Shown one piece after another: positions 52,635 to 61,670 of a stretch of DNA of 64,000 nucleotides; position 1 is the stretch's first letter, and the number at the start of each line of letters is the position of its first letter. The notes under the pieces are model-generated. The model was not told the origin of the DNA and made no database searches. It saw nothing but the letters and a program-made list of their open reading frames with translations. The translations under genes and the position numbers were made by a program. Origin of the DNA: Polaromonas sp. A23 (lineage in GTDB: Bacteria; Pseudomonadota; Gammaproteobacteria; Burkholderiales; Burkholderiaceae_C); NCBI RefSeq assembly GCF_002001015.1, contig NZ_MUNO01000005.1, positions 62,001-126,000 on the forward strand. Reading direction: 5' to 3'.

Positions 52635-55600
52635 GTGGGGTTTCCAGGGTCTTGGTCGATACGCTCCAGGCTGGCGACGGCGCGGTCGCGCCAGGCCTGG
52701 GCGCCCATCTGTTCTGCGCTGGCGACGGCGGCGCGCAGGCATTCCAGCGCACGAGTGCGTTCGCCCAGGCCGGCCAGCGCCATGCCGCGCAGCCGGTGCA
52801 GTTCGGGCACCCAGCAGCGTTCGCCGGTGGCGGCGATGTCCAGGCCCGCGTCAGCCGCCTCCAACGCACGGACTGTGTCGCCGGCTGCGAGCCAGGCATC
52901 GGCCAGCAGCGCGCTGAACAGCGGGCGCAAGTTGCGCGCACCGGTAGCGCACCAGGCATCGAAGCCCCGCTGCATCTGCTCGATACCGGGCGCCGCCGGC
53001 CCTTCCCGGGCCGCGCCCCAGCCCTGTAGCACCGAGCCCATCACCTGCCAGGCGCTGAAAGCCTGTTCCTGGGCGATGGCGATGGCCTGGGCGGCCGACG
53101 CGCGCGCGCTGGTGGTGTCACCCTCCAGCACCGCCAGCAGCGCGTCGCCGCACCACAGGAAAGCCGCGTCATACTGGGCCAGTGCTGGCGCCATGCTGCG
53201 CAGGCGCGCCGCGCCGGCGTGGGCGGCGGCCGTGTCGCCCATCAGCCAGCATGCCAGCATGTCGAAGGCATGGCACATCACGCCCGGGTCGGTCATGGCG
53301 CGCACGCTGCGGGCGGCATGCTGCGGCGTGCTGTACAGCGCGATTCCCTTCGCGAACTCGACGCGCGCCGGACCCAGGTCGCCTTGGTAGAACAATGTCA
53401 TGCCCGCAGTGGTGGCCGCCACCAGGCTGGGCATGGGCTGCGACGCCTGCCGGGCCAAGGCGCCGAGCTGGCCGCTGACGGTGCGCGCCTCATCGAAGCG
53501 GCCGCGCATCAGTTCATAGCCCCACAGGCCCCACAGGGGCACCAGCAGCTTGGGCGCGTTGCCGATGCTTTCGCACAACCGCCTGGCACGCATGTAGGCC
53601 TGCTCGACCCGCGAGTCCAGCACGCTATGCACGGCCATCAGGGCCGGAGCGAGTACCAGCTGGAGCTCCAGCTCCAGCGCCAGGGAGGCTTCGTCCGTGC
53701 GCGCATCGCCTAGCAGCGCCAGCGCGCGGCGGGCATGGGCGGCTGCTTCCATGCAGGCCGAACTGGACAGCGCGATCTGGCCGGCGCGCAGGAAGTGACC
53801 TGCCGCCGCCTGCACCTGGCCCGCCTCGGCATAGTGGTGAGCCAGCACTTCAGGCTGGTGTTCGCCGGCGGCGGCGTCTTCGGCCAGCAAGGCCTGCGCA
53901 ACGCGCAAATGGCAAGCCTGGCGCGCGCTGCGCAGCAGGGAGGTATAGGCCGCGTCCTGCAGCAGCGCGTGGCGGAACGCGAAGGCCTCGCCGCCGTCCC
54001 CGGCCACCGGCCTGAGCAGGTGCGCCTCGACGCTGCATTGCAGCGCCAGCGCCAGCATCTCGTCGACCAGTCCGCACACGGCGCGCAGGCGTTCCTGCCC
54101 GAAATGGCGACCGATCACCGCGGCCTGCTGCAGCACCTGCTTGGCGGTCAGCCCTAGGCGGTCCAGCCGCGCCAGCGTCTGTTCATGCAGCGTCGCCGGG
54201 ATCTCGTCGCCCCCGGCCTCCAGGACCGAACGGGTGAACTCCTCGACGAACAGGGGGTTGCCTTCGGAGCGCGCGACGATACGGGCCACGGCCTCATCAG
54301 CCAAGCCCCGCGCAGGGTCCAGCGCGCGCACCATCTCGGCCGCTTCGCCGGGCGTGCAGGGCTCCAGCGTGAGTTGCTGCACCCGGCCGCTGTCCGGCCA
54401 GGGGGCCCGGAACTCGCCGCGCGCGGTCAGCAGCAGCATCAGCCCTCGGCCGAGGTCGCGCTGCAACAGGCGGCCCAACCATTCCAGCGTAGAGGGATCG
54501 GACCAATGCAGGTCTTCGACAATCAGCAAGGTAGGCCGTTGCGACGCCACCGCGCTCACCACCCTGCTGGCCGCGCTGAAAGTGCGTTCACGTAACGCCC
54601 GAGCGCTCAGCGGCGGCGCCGACGGGTCGGGCGGCAATTCGATTGCCAGCATCCCGGCCAGTGCTGCCAGCGCGGCCGGATCGGTGATGCCCACGCTTGC
54701 CAGCGTCGAGGCCAGCGCGGCGATGCGGGCCTCATGGCTGTCGGTGGACGCGGCCCCGATGACGCGGACCAGCAACTGGGCCAGGGGGGCGAAAGGCGTG
54801 TTGACGCCATGGGCCGAGCAGCGCACCAGCCAGACATTGCTGCCGTTGCCGGCCACATGCGCCCGCAGCTCGCGCGCCAGGCGCGACTTTCCGATGCCCG
54901 GGTCGCCGACCAGCAGCAGGCAGTTGCCAGCCTGCGTTGAAGCCGCGCGCCACTGCCCGCGCAACAGGTCCAGTTCGCGGGCACGGCCAAGCAGAGGGGC
55001 CTGCCCAACCGCGGCAGGATCGTCGTCACCATCGGTCTGCAGCGGGCCAATGACCTTGTACAGCCGGATCGGTGCCGCAATCCCCTTGAGGCTCTGGCCG
55101 CCCAGATCCAGGCAGCGAAACTTCGACTTCACGGCACCCTGCGTGGCCGCGGTGACCAGTACACCGTTGGCTGGGGCCAGCGCCTGCAGGCGGGCGGCGA
55201 TGTTGGGGGTATCCCCCAGCGCAAGGTATTCGCGCTGGCTGCCGCTGCCCACGTCGCCCATGACCACCGGCCCAGTGTGCAGACCCACCCGCACCTGCAG
55301 TGCCGGGTGGCCTTGCCGCACGGGCAGTGCACCGACGGCCGCCACCAGGTCCAGCGCAGCCTGCACGGCGCGGGCCGCGTCGTCCTCGCCAGCCAACGGG
55401 TAGCCGAAATAGGCCACTATGCCGTCGCCCAGGTGCTGCGCAATGTGCCCCTGGCGCCTGCGGATCGCGTCGCCCGCCGCCAGTTGGTAGGCGCCCAGCA
55501 GGGTGTGCCAGTCCTCGAGGTCAAGCTGGCTGGCCAGTCCAACCGAGCCGACCAGGTCGCAGAACATGATGGTGAGGCGCCTGAACTCGGGCGCCACGGC

Positions 55601-55690
55601 CACAGTGACCGACGCCCCGCACTGGTTGCAGAAGCGGGCGGTGTCCGGGTTTTCGTGGTGGCAGTTGGCGCAGCGCATCGGAATGCCCAT
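52631..55690 (-). CDS. Adenylate/guanylate cyclase-ATPase-TPR signalling protein
   Basis: A 1019-residue multidomain protein. An N-terminal zinc ribbon (CANCHHENPDTARFCNQCG, residues 7-25) leads into a class III cyclase domain (LTIMFCDLVGSVGLASQLD with the metal Asp, LGDGIVAYFGYP with the second, GLHTGPVVMGDVGSG). Then come a STAND-type ATPase (VGDPGIGKSRLARELRAHV; Walker B LLIVEDLHWSD) and a long TPR-like C-terminus. This architecture is common in soil proteobacteria and resembles MalT-like signal proteins. ATG 55690 follows AGGAAG. It probably makes cAMP or cGMP on ligand or partner sensing. A broken Crp-family gene lies just upstream. Confidence 0.92.
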   Translation of the reverse strand: MGIPMRCANCHHENPDTARFCNQCGASVTVAVAPEFRRLTIMFCDLVGSVGLASQLDLEDWHTLLGAYQLAAGDAIRRRQGHIAQHLGDGIVAYFGYPLAGEDDAARAVQAALDLVAAVGALPVRQGHPALQVRVGLHTGPVVMGDVGSGSQREYLALGDTPNIAARLQALAPANGVLVTAATQGAVKSKFRCLDLGGQSLKGIAAPIRLYKVIGPLQTDGDDDPAAVGQAPLLGRARELDLLRGQWRAASTQAGNCLLLVGDPGIGKSRLARELRAHVAGNGSNVWLVRCSAHGVNTPFAPLAQLLVRVIGAASTDSHEARIAALASTLASVGITDPAALAALAGMLAIELPPDPSAPPLSARALRERTFSAASRVVSAVASQRPTLLIVEDLHWSDPSTLEWLGRLLQRDLGRGLMLLLTARGEFRAPWPDSGRVQQLTLEPCTPGEAAEMVRALDPARGLADEAVARIVARSEGNPLFVEEFTRSVLEAGGDEIPATLHEQTLARLDRLGLTAKQVLQQAAVIGRHFGQERLRAVCGLVDEMLALALQCSVEAHLLRPVAGDGGEAFAFRHALLQDAAYTSLLRSARQACHLRVAQALLAEDAAAGEHQPEVLAHHYAEAGQVQAAAGHFLRAGQIALSSSACMEAAAHARRALALLGDARTDEASLALELELQLVLAPALMAVHSVLDSRVEQAYMRARRLCESIGNAPKLLVPLWGLWGYELMRGRFDEARTVSGQLGALARQASQPMPSLVAATTAGMTLFYQGDLGPARVEFAKGIALYSTPQHAARSVRAMTDPGVMCHAFDMLACWLMGDTAAAHAGAARLRSMAPALAQYDAAFLWCGDALLAVLEGDTTSARASAAQAIAIAQEQAFSAWQVMGSVLQGWGAAREGPAAPGIEQMQRGFDAWCATGARNLRPLFSALLADAWLAAGDTVRALEAADAGLDIAATGERCWVPELHRLRGMALAGLGERTRALECLRAAVASAEQMGAQAWRDRAVASLERIDQDPGNPT

Positions 55691-55950
55691 AGTGTCGCAC
55701 TTCCTGGTTGCCGGCACGCCCAGAACGAGTAAGGCAGGATTCCCATCACGGTGAACGCGGTGATGGATGAGCCCACCAGACCAGCCACCGAGCCGCTCAA
55801 ATAAAAGACGGCGGCGGCGTTGCGCTTTTGCAGGGCCAGCAAGCCAGGAGCCAAGGCGGTCACTCCGAATACAACGACCCACGCGATCGCACTGAAGACA
55901 ACCGCCCGATTGCCAGGCTGTGGCGGCAGTTGCTCAGTTCTTCTGGAGAA
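55691..55950 (-). other. Possible membrane-protein fragment upstream of the cyclase
   Basis: The minus strand stays open from the Crp-fragment stop into the cyclase start. It encodes PGNRAVVFSAIAWVVVFGVT, ALAPGLLALQKRNAAAVFYL and SGSVAGLVGSSITAFTVMGI, which look like two membrane hairpins. There is no ATG; GTG 55863 is the only reasonable start. It might be the tail of a lost membrane protein or a short gene overlapping the cyclase. Low confidence. Confidence 0.3.
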
Positions 55951-55953
55951 CGC

Positions 55954-56150
55954 TTACGCGTCGTAGCTTGCCCGCTCCACCATCCGTTCGAGCGTGTACA
56001 CGTCGCTGATCAGCAGTCCTTCTGGATGTTTTATGAGTAGGCCCCGCTTCGCCAGCAAGGACATTTCGCGCGTCACTTGCTCGCGGGTCGTGCTCACTCG
56101 CGCAGCGATGGTGGCGTGCTGGCCAGCGCGAAACGCCGGCCAGCCCGATA
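55954..56150 (-). pseudogene. C-terminal fragment of a Crp/Fnr-family regulator
   Basis: The minus strand encodes ISGWPAFRAGQHATIAARVS, TTREQVTREMSLLAKRGLLI and KHPEGLLISDVYTLERMVER, the HTH domain and tail of a Crp/Fnr-type regulator. The cyclic-nucleotide-binding domain is missing: similarity stops at 56150, exactly where a dispersed element copy starts. The frame runs on through the repeat to 56262, but without family character. The fragment adjoins a nucleotide cyclase gene, suggesting a once complete cAMP module. Confidence 0.75.
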
Positions 56151-56208
56151 TGCTATTAAAAAAGTAGCTGCTTGCGCCCGTGGAATAAGGGCGAAAGCCA
56201 CTTTTTAC
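56151..56208 (+). repeat. Dispersed element, copy M
   Basis: Reads TGCTATTAAAAAAGTAGCTG, CTTGCGCCCGTGGAATAAGG and GCGAAAGCCACTTTTTAC. It is a full copy at the breakpoint between the truncated Crp gene and the end of the gamma-glutamyltransferase gene, and lies antisense to both. Confidence 0.9.
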
Positions 56209-56210
56209 TC

Positions 56211-58085
56211 TCAGTCTCCCATCACCACGCCTTCGCGGCGTGGATCGGCGCCGCCTAGCCACAGGGGTGTGCCGTGCGCCTGGCCGCGTGTGATGGCTTG
56301 CAGGCCGCTGGTCATGTTCATCTCGCGGACCTCGGCGCCGCGGGCTTTCAATGCTTCCACCGTGGCGGGCGCAAAGCGCTTTTCTTCAAGCAGTGACGGG
56401 CCGTTGAGCGAGCCGAAATTGGGCAGGTTGATGGCCTGCTGCGGCATCATTCCCCAGTTGAGCACGCCGTAGATCGTCTTGGCGGTGTAGTGGATGATCA
56501 GCGCGCCGCCGGGGCTGCCGCCGCTCATCACCAGCTGGCCGGTGGCCTTGTCGAACACCAGTGTCGGCGCCATCGACGAACGCGGGCGCTTGTTGGGCTG
56601 CACGCGGTTGGCGACCGGCTTGCCTTCGGCATCGGTGGGCGCAAAGCTGAAGTCGGTCAGCTCGTTGTTCAGCAGAAAGCCCCTGACCATCTGGCGCGCG
56701 CCAAACGCGTCTTCAATCGTGGTGGTCATGGCAATGGCGTTTCCGTAGGCATCAACAATGCTGATGTGCGAGGTGCCGTATTCGGGCTGGTCGGGCATGG
56801 GCGCGTAGGCGCTTTTCATGCCGCCGGGCAGGCCGGGCTTGGCGACCTTCATGCTCTGTCCGCCGGGCTGGGCAGCAATGAGTTTCGCGCGGTCAGCCAG
56901 GTAGGCAGGGTCCAGCAGGCTCATCCAGTTGCCGCCCGGGGCCTGCACAAAGTCAGGGTCGCCCAGGTACTGCGCGCGGTCGGCAAAAGCCAGGCGCGAG
57001 GCCTCGGTGTACAGATGCAGCCAGTCTGCGGAAGGTGTGGGTCCGGGAACGCCCGCAACACCGCTGGTGCCCGTCACCAAAGGCTGGCTGGCGGCGGCGG
57101 TGTTGCCCAGAATGCCGAGAATCTGGCCGACGGCGATGGCGCCGGAGCTTGGCGGGGGCATGCCGCAGATACGGTAGTCGCGTGTCTGGGCGCGGTAGTC
57201 GTGGCAGATCGGTTCGCGCTTTTTGACCTGGTAGCCAGCCATGTCGGCCATGCTCAGCTTGCCGGGATTGGTGGGATGGCCCTGTACCTTGGCAACGATG
57301 GCCTGGGCCACGTCGCCTTCGAGCAGGCCTTTGGAGCCGGAGGATGCGATTTTCTTCAGCACATCAGCGAGGGGCTGATTGCGCAGCGTGGCACCTACGT
57401 CGTGCGGATCACCGTTGGGTTTGTAGAAGTAGGCCGCGGCGACCGGGTCTTTTTTCAGGTGCTGCTCGGTCTTCAGCAGGGTATTCAGCCGCGCGCTAAC
57501 CTTGAAGCCGCCTTCGGCCAGGGTGATGGCAGGAACAAACAGCTGTGCCCACGGCAGGCGGCCGTATTGCTTGTGCGCGACCTCCAGCATGCGGACGGTG
57601 CCAGGCACGCCGACCGAACGGCCACCGACCACTCCGTCGATGAAGGCCAGGGGTTTGCCGTCTGCGCCAATGAAAAGCTTTTCATCAACGGCCGCCGGTG
57701 CGGTTTCACGGCCGTCAAAGGCTTCGACCTTGCTTCCGCTGGAATGCAGCATGAATGCGCCGCCGCCAATGCCGCTCGATTGCGGCTCGACCAGTGTCAG
57801 CACCATTTGCACGGCAATGGCGGCGTCAATCGCGGAGCCGCCGGCTTTGAGCACCTGGTAGCCCGCATCGGTGGCCAGCGGGTTGGCCGCGGCGACGGCA
57901 AATTTGGTGGTGGCCCAGCCCGGCTTTTCGGTGTAGCCGGAAGCGCCCTCGGGCTGCTGGGGCACGCTGTAGGCAAAAGGCGGTGCCGATGCGCAACCGG
58001 CGGCCAACAGGGCGGCAGCTAGTGTGGTGGCAAGAAGAGGGGTCTGGAAAGCGGGGCGCGTGCGCGCGAGAACATTGTTTTTCAT
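56211..58085 (-). CDS. ggt: Gamma-glutamyltransferase, lipoprotein form
   Basis: A 624-residue N-terminal-nucleophile hydrolase that cleaves gamma-glutamyl bonds, chiefly of glutathione, in the periplasm. A lipobox (LLAAGC near residue 30) predicts a lipid-anchored protein. The self-processing nucleophile is Thr in YGTSHISIVDAYGN; GIGGGAFMLHSSGSKVEAFD, DGRETAPAA and SGGSPGGALI are family motifs, and GMPPPSSGAIAVGQIL precedes the cleavage region. ATG 58085 follows GGAGAAG. No missing key residue is seen. Confidence 0.95.
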   Translation of the reverse strand: MKNNVLARTRPAFQTPLLATTLAAALLAAGCASAPPFAYSVPQQPEGASGYTEKPGWATTKFAVAAANPLATDAGYQVLKAGGSAIDAAIAVQMVLTLVEPQSSGIGGGAFMLHSSGSKVEAFDGRETAPAAVDEKLFIGADGKPLAFIDGVVGGRSVGVPGTVRMLEVAHKQYGRLPWAQLFVPAITLAEGGFKVSARLNTLLKTEQHLKKDPVAAAYFYKPNGDPHDVGATLRNQPLADVLKKIASSGSKGLLEGDVAQAIVAKVQGHPTNPGKLSMADMAGYQVKKREPICHDYRAQTRDYRICGMPPPSSGAIAVGQILGILGNTAAASQPLVTGTSGVAGVPGPTPSADWLHLYTEASRLAFADRAQYLGDPDFVQAPGGNWMSLLDPAYLADRAKLIAAQPGGQSMKVAKPGLPGGMKSAYAPMPDQPEYGTSHISIVDAYGNAIAMTTTIEDAFGARQMVRGFLLNNELTDFSFAPTDAEGKPVANRVQPNKRPRSSMAPTLVFDKATGQLVMSGGSPGGALIIHYTAKTIYGVLNWGMMPQQAINLPNFGSLNGPSLLEEKRFAPATVEALKARGAEVREMNMTSGLQAITRGQAHGTPLWLGGADPRREGVVMGD

Positions 58086-58185
58086 GGCTTCTCCGGGGGG
58101 TGGGTGAGGTGCCATGGTAAACCCAAGCTCCGCAGTGCGCAGCGCGGGCATGCCCGGGGGGTGCGTTGATTTTTGTAAGTAGCTG

Positions 58186-58227
58186 AAAAAACGGCCGATT
58201 GACTTTCTTGTGAGTCAATCGGCCGTT
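58186..58227 (-). terminator. Intrinsic terminator of the SDR gene
   Basis: AACGGCCGATTGACT pairs perfectly with AGTCAATCGGCCGTT across an eight-base loop, and on the minus strand the stem is followed by a T-run. It ends the leftward SDR transcript and is fused to the end of a dispersed element copy. Confidence 0.9.
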
Positions 58228-58271
58228 AGCCCTTTGGAAATATGGGCTAGCTGCTACCAAATAAGTAGCAA
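58213..58271 (-). repeat. Dispersed element, copy N
   Basis: Read leftward: TTGCTACTTATTTGGTAGCA, GCTAGCCCATATTTCCAAAG and GGCTAACGGCCGATTGACT. It lies 16 bases 3' of the SDR gene in the sense direction, and its end forms one arm of the terminator hairpin. Confidence 0.85.
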
Positions 58272-58286
58272 TGGAGGTGGCAAGGC

Positions 58287-59045
58287 TTAGCGAGGTGCCA
58301 GTCGGATCGCGCCGTCCAGGCGGATCACTTCTCCGTTGAGCATGTCGTTTTCAAAGATGTGCTGCGCCAGCTTGGCGTAGTCCTGCGGTGTGCCCAGGCG
58401 GCTGGGGAAGGGCACGGAGGCGGCCAGCGAGTCCTGCACTTCCTGGGGCATGCCGAACATCATGGGCGTGCCGAAAATGCCCGGCGCAATCGTCATGTTG
58501 CGGATGCCGTTGCGAGCGAGGTCGCGGGCAATCGGCAAAGTCATGCCGACGATGCCGCCTTTGGAGGCGCTGTAGGCGGCCTGGCCGATCTGGCCGTCGT
58601 AGGCTGCCACGGAGGCGGTGGAGATCATCACGCCGCGTTCGCCGGTGGCCTCGGGCTCGTTCTTGCACATGGCATCGGCCGCCAGGCGGATCATGTTGAA
58701 GCTGCCGACCAGGTTAACGGTGATGGTCTTGTTGAACACGCCGAGGTTGTGCGCGCCGTTTTTGCCGACGGTTTTCTCGGCCGGCGCAATGCCGGCGCAG
58801 TTGACCAGACCCATGAGCTTGCCCATGGAGACAGCCTTGGCGACCACGGCCTGACCGTCGGCTTCCTGGCTGACATCGCATTTGACAAAAGCACCGCCGA
58901 TGTCCTTGGCAATGGTTTCGCCTTTTTCAACCTGCATGTCGGCAATGACCACCTTGCCGCCCTTGGCCGCCAGCATGCGTGCCGTGCCTTCGCCGAGGCC
59001 CGATGCGCCGCCGGTGACGATGAATACTTTGCCTGCGATGTCCAT
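58287..59045 (-). CDS. Short-chain dehydrogenase (HSD10/3-hydroxyacyl-CoA type)
   Basis: A 252-residue SDR. The NAD loop is [16 protein letters not shown] (residues 10-25), NCAGIAP follows, and the catalytic Ser-Tyr-Lys set is in [23 protein letters not shown]. The HSD10-like features [10 protein letters not shown] and [15 protein letters not shown] at the C-terminus suggest a 3-hydroxyacyl-CoA or related dehydrogenase. ATG 59045 follows AAGGAA. The gene is flanked by terminators on both sides, so it is probably monocistronic. Confidence 0.92.
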   Translation of the reverse strand: MDIAGKVFIVTGGASGLGEGTARMLAAKGGKVVIADMQVEKGETIAKDIGGAFVKCDVSQEADGQAVVAKAVSMGKLMGLVNCAGIAPAEKTVGKNGAHNLGVFNKTITVNLVGSFNMIRLAADAMCKNEPEATGERGVMISTASVAAYDGQIGQAAYSASKGGIVGMTLPIARDLARNGIRNMTIAPGIFGTPMMFGMPQEVQDSLAASVPFPSRLGTPQDYAKLAQHIFENDMLNGEVIRLDGAIRLAPR

Positions 59046-59127
59046 GAAAATTCCTTGGGAAGATGAAGAAGAGGGGGATGTTGCGGAGTTGACGTGAACG
59101 TCAACGTCAACTCCGATTATCGGGCAT

Positions 59128-59166
59128 AAAAAAAGCCCAACCATCGTTCAACGGTCGGGCTTTTTC
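59128..59166 (-). terminator. Intrinsic terminator between the iron receptor and SDR genes
   Basis: AGCCCAACC-ATCGTTCA-ACGGTCGGGCT forms a stem with A-run and T-run flanks. By position it ends the leftward iron-receptor transcript before the SDR gene. Confidence 0.85.
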
Positions 59167-59239
59167 GATGAGCGCTGCTCTCTTTTCAAGCAGGGGCCCC
59201 GGGTCCGGCTCTGCCGGCCTGCAGGCGCAGCGCCCCTTT

Positions 59240-59297
59240 ATTCCGTGCAAGGGGCAGCGAGCTGCCGCAGGCTCGAAGCGAGCGAACGTGGGGGCGT
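59240..59297. repeat. Second copy of the GTGGGGGC-type repeat
   Basis: CAAGGGGCAGCGAGCTGCCG, CAGGCTCGAAGCGAGCGAAC and GTGGGGGCG lie directly 3' of the iron-receptor gene. The CAGCGA...GCG...GTGGGGGC frame is shared with 39803-39827. Such sequences are common near gene ends in Comamonadaceae. Function unknown. Confidence 0.5.
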
Positions 59298-60352
59298 TAT
59301 TTGTAGCCGACCCGGTCCAGCATCTGCTGCACCTTGACCTGGTTGCCGCCAATCACGCTGATCGGGATGGTTTCAGACTTGAAGCTGCCGCCTGTCATGG
59401 CTTGCAGCGCGGGGTTGCTGACCTTCACGCTAGCCACCGCGGGCCACTCGTTGTTGCCGTTGGCAAAGTAGTTCTGCGCGTCGGGGCTGGCAAGGTATTC
59501 CATGAACTTGACCGCGTTGGCACTGTTCTTGGCATTTTTGGCGACGGCTGCGCCTGCGATGTTCACATGCGTGCCCCAGGACTGCTGGTTGGGGAACACC
59601 ACTCCGACCTTGTCTGCGATGGCTTTGTCTTCTGGCGTGGACGATCGCATGATGCGGGCGAGGTAGTAGGTGTTGGTGATGGCAATGCCGCATTCACCGC
59701 TGGCTACGCCTTTGATCTGGTCGGTGTCGCCGCCCTTGGGTGGGCGGGCCATGTTGGCCACCATGCCCTTGAGCCACTCTTCGGCTTTGGCTTCGCCGAC
59801 GTGCTCGGTGACCGCGCCGAACAGCGACAGGTTGTAGGGGTGGGTGCCCGAGCGTGTGCACAGCAGGCCCTTGTTCTTCGGATCGCCCAGCTCTTCGTAG
59901 GTGTCGACGTCGGCCTTCTTGACCTTGATCTTGTCATAAACGATGACGCGCGCGCGGGTGGAAAAACCAAACCAGGTGGTGCCTTCGGGCGTGGCCTGGG
60001 CACGCAGTTGCGCGGGGATGGCCGCTTCCAGGGCCGGCGACTTGATGGGGCGGAACAGGCCGTCGCTGTCGCCTTTGGCCAGGCGGGCGGCGTCGACCAG
60101 CAGAATCACGTCGGCGGGCGAGGCCGCGCCTTCGGCTTTCAGGCGCGCAAGAATGCCGGCGTCGTCAGCGTCCACACGATTGATCTTGATGCCCGTGGCC
60201 TTGGTGAAATTGCTGTAAAGCGCCTCGTCTGTCTGGTAGTGGCGGGCAGAATAGAGGTTGACAACCTGGTCCTGCGCAAGGACGCCGCCCGCAGAGCCAA
60301 GGGAGATGGCAGCGGCTGCAAGGCAGGCCAGAGACGAAGCTTTTTTGTACAT
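59297..60352 (-). CDS. Periplasmic Fe(III)-binding protein (FutA/FbpA type)
   Basis: A 351-residue iron ABC-transporter receptor. A signal peptide ends near GGVLAQDQV. Iron ligands are expected at His and Tyr in LYSARHYQTD and at the tyrosine pair in ITNTYYLAR; GVVFPNQQSWGTHVNIAGAA is also typical of FutA1/FbpA proteins. No permease or ATPase is adjacent in the window. A Fur-box-like sequence lies about 47 bases upstream. Repression by iron is likely. Confidence 0.92.
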   Translation of the reverse strand: MYKKASSLACLAAAAISLGSAGGVLAQDQVVNLYSARHYQTDEALYSNFTKATGIKINRVDADDAGILARLKAEGAASPADVILLVDAARLAKGDSDGLFRPIKSPALEAAIPAQLRAQATPEGTTWFGFSTRARVIVYDKIKVKKADVDTYEELGDPKNKGLLCTRSGTHPYNLSLFGAVTEHVGEAKAEEWLKGMVANMARPPKGGDTDQIKGVASGECGIAITNTYYLARIMRSSTPEDKAIADKVGVVFPNQQSWGTHVNIAGAAVAKNAKNSANAVKFMEYLASPDAQNYFANGNNEWPAVASVKVSNPALQAMTGGSFKSETIPISVIGGNQVKVQQMLDRVGYK

Positions 60353-60398
60353 GTCTTTAGTTTGTGAAGGTTGGAATGCGATTGAGTTTAATACAAAC

Positions 60399-60417
60399 GC
60401 GAATTGTTCTCAATATC
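60399..60417 (-). promoter_or_regulatory. Candidate Fur box
   Basis: On the minus strand GATATTGAGAACAATTCGC matches the 19-base Fur consensus at 13 positions by eye. It lies 47-65 bases upstream of the iron receptor start, in the shared region with the divergent patatin gene. Both genes could be under Fur. Confidence 0.5.
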
Positions 60418-60456
60418 TTTGCGTTTTCGATTAGAGGCATTTTTCGGGCAGCGTTG

Positions 60457-61380
60457 ATGCGGCGCAAACTCGCGCTTGTCGGCAGCGCGCTCGGGGTGGC
60501 GCTTCTGGCTGGCTGCGCCGGGATCAAAACAGCCCCTGGCGGCGCGGTACCGCCGGTTTTGCCGCCTATTGCCGATACCGGCACGCAGCGGCCGCTGCGC
60601 CTGGGGCTGGCGCTGGGTGGCGGCGCGGCGCGTGGTTTTGCCCATGTGGGTGTCATCGCGGTGCTGGAAGAGGCCGGACTCAAACCTTCGGTGGTGGTGG
60701 GCACTTCGGCTGGCAGTCTGGTGGCGGCGCTTTACGCCAGCGGAAAAACCAGCGCCCAGCTGCAGCAGACGGCCCTGAACATGGAGGAAGTGGCCATCAC
60801 CGACTGGATGCTGCCCATCTTTGGCCGTGGCATGTTTCGCGGCGAGGCGCTGGGCCGGTATGTGAACGAGCTGGTCGCGGGGCGGCTTATCGAAAACATG
60901 GCGATCCCGCTGGGCATTGTGGCGACCGACCTGAACAGTGGCCGGGCGGTGCTGTTCCAGCGGGGGGACACGGGCACGGCGGTGCGGGCGTCCAGCGCGG
61001 TGCCGGCGGTGTTTGTGCCGGTCAAGATCAATGGGCGCGAGTATGTGGACGGCGGCTTGGTATCGCCTGTGCCGGTGCGTTTCGCGCGCCAGATGGGTGC
61101 CGACGTTGTGGTGGCGGTCGATATCTCCAGCCCGCCAGAGGCCAACCCGGCCGATGGCACGCTGCAGATCCTGCTGCAGACCTTTGCCATCATGGGCAAA
61201 AGCATCAACCAGTACGAGCTCAAGGATGCTGATGTGGTGGTGCAGCCCTCGCAACTGGGCCTTAAAAGTGCCGACTTTTCAGCCCGCCAGCGCGCCATTG
61301 ATGCGGGCAGGGCGGCGATGCTGGCTGCGCTTCCGGCGTTGCGGGCGAAGATGGAGTCCATACGGGCGGCCGCTCGCTGA
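60457..61380 (+). CDS. Patatin-like phospholipase lipoprotein
   Basis: A 307-residue patatin-family acyl hydrolase of the RssA-like type. A lipobox (LLAGC near residue 20) indicates a lipid-anchored protein. The oxyanion loop is GGGAARGFAHVG, the nucleophile is Ser in GTSAG and the catalytic Asp is in YVDGGLVSP. ATG 60457 was chosen because it gives a clean signal peptide (RRKLALVGSALGVALLAG). A sense copy of the dispersed element and a terminator follow. Confidence 0.93.
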   Translation: MRRKLALVGSALGVALLAGCAGIKTAPGGAVPPVLPPIADTGTQRPLRLGLALGGGAARGFAHVGVIAVLEEAGLKPSVVVGTSAGSLVAALYASGKTSAQLQQTALNMEEVAITDWMLPIFGRGMFRGEALGRYVNELVAGRLIENMAIPLGIVATDLNSGRAVLFQRGDTGTAVRASSAVPAVFVPVKINGREYVDGGLVSPVPVRFARQMGADVVVAVDISSPPEANPADGTLQILLQTFAIMGKSINQYELKDADVVVQPSQLGLKSADFSARQRAIDAGRAAMLAALPALRAKMESIRAAAR

Positions 61381-61384
61381 CACT

Positions 61385-61438
61385 CTGTTTTTGATAGCTG
61401 TCTCGCCCCATTCCACAAGGGCGTAAGCCATTTTTGAC
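61385..61438 (+). repeat. Dispersed element, copy O
   Basis: Reads CTGTTTTTGATAGCTGTCTC, GCCCCATTCCACAAGGGCGT and AAGCCATTTTTGAC. It starts five bases after the patatin stop in the sense direction; GCCCCATTCCACAAGGGC can pair and a T-run follows. Confidence 0.88.
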
Positions 61439-61474
61439 GCAAAAAAAAGCCTGATTTTGCAATCAGGCTTTAAG
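61437..61474. terminator. Bidirectional intrinsic terminator
   Basis: AAAAGCCTGATT-TTGC-AATCAGGCTTT with a long A-run to the left separates the convergent patatin and phasin genes. The remaining 200 bases up to the phasin stop hold no recognisable feature. Confidence 0.88.
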
Positions 61475-61670
61475 GGGTCCGTGAAACTGGATTTCTGGAA
61501 GGACCCGAGGAGACAACTGGCTGGAGCGGGGCTCCAATGGTTGAATTATCGGAGCCACACCCCTGATTGGGTAGAGCCGGCACTCCAGAGGAAAACTTTG
61601 CAGCTTCCCGTTTGCCAGGCTCTGGCTTGAATCAGCTGGCGGTCAGGCCGGCAAATTCAAGCCCTGGGCA

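Noticed and set aside
55417..55863. 148-codon frame overlapping the cyclase start
   Set aside because: Only its first ~60 codons look like membrane protein; the rest is out-of-frame reading of the cyclase, so it is noted only as a possible fragment.
56490..58022. 510-codon open frame opposite the gamma-glutamyltransferase gene
   Set aside because: Antisense shadow with Gly/His/Val bias; the true gene is on the minus strand.
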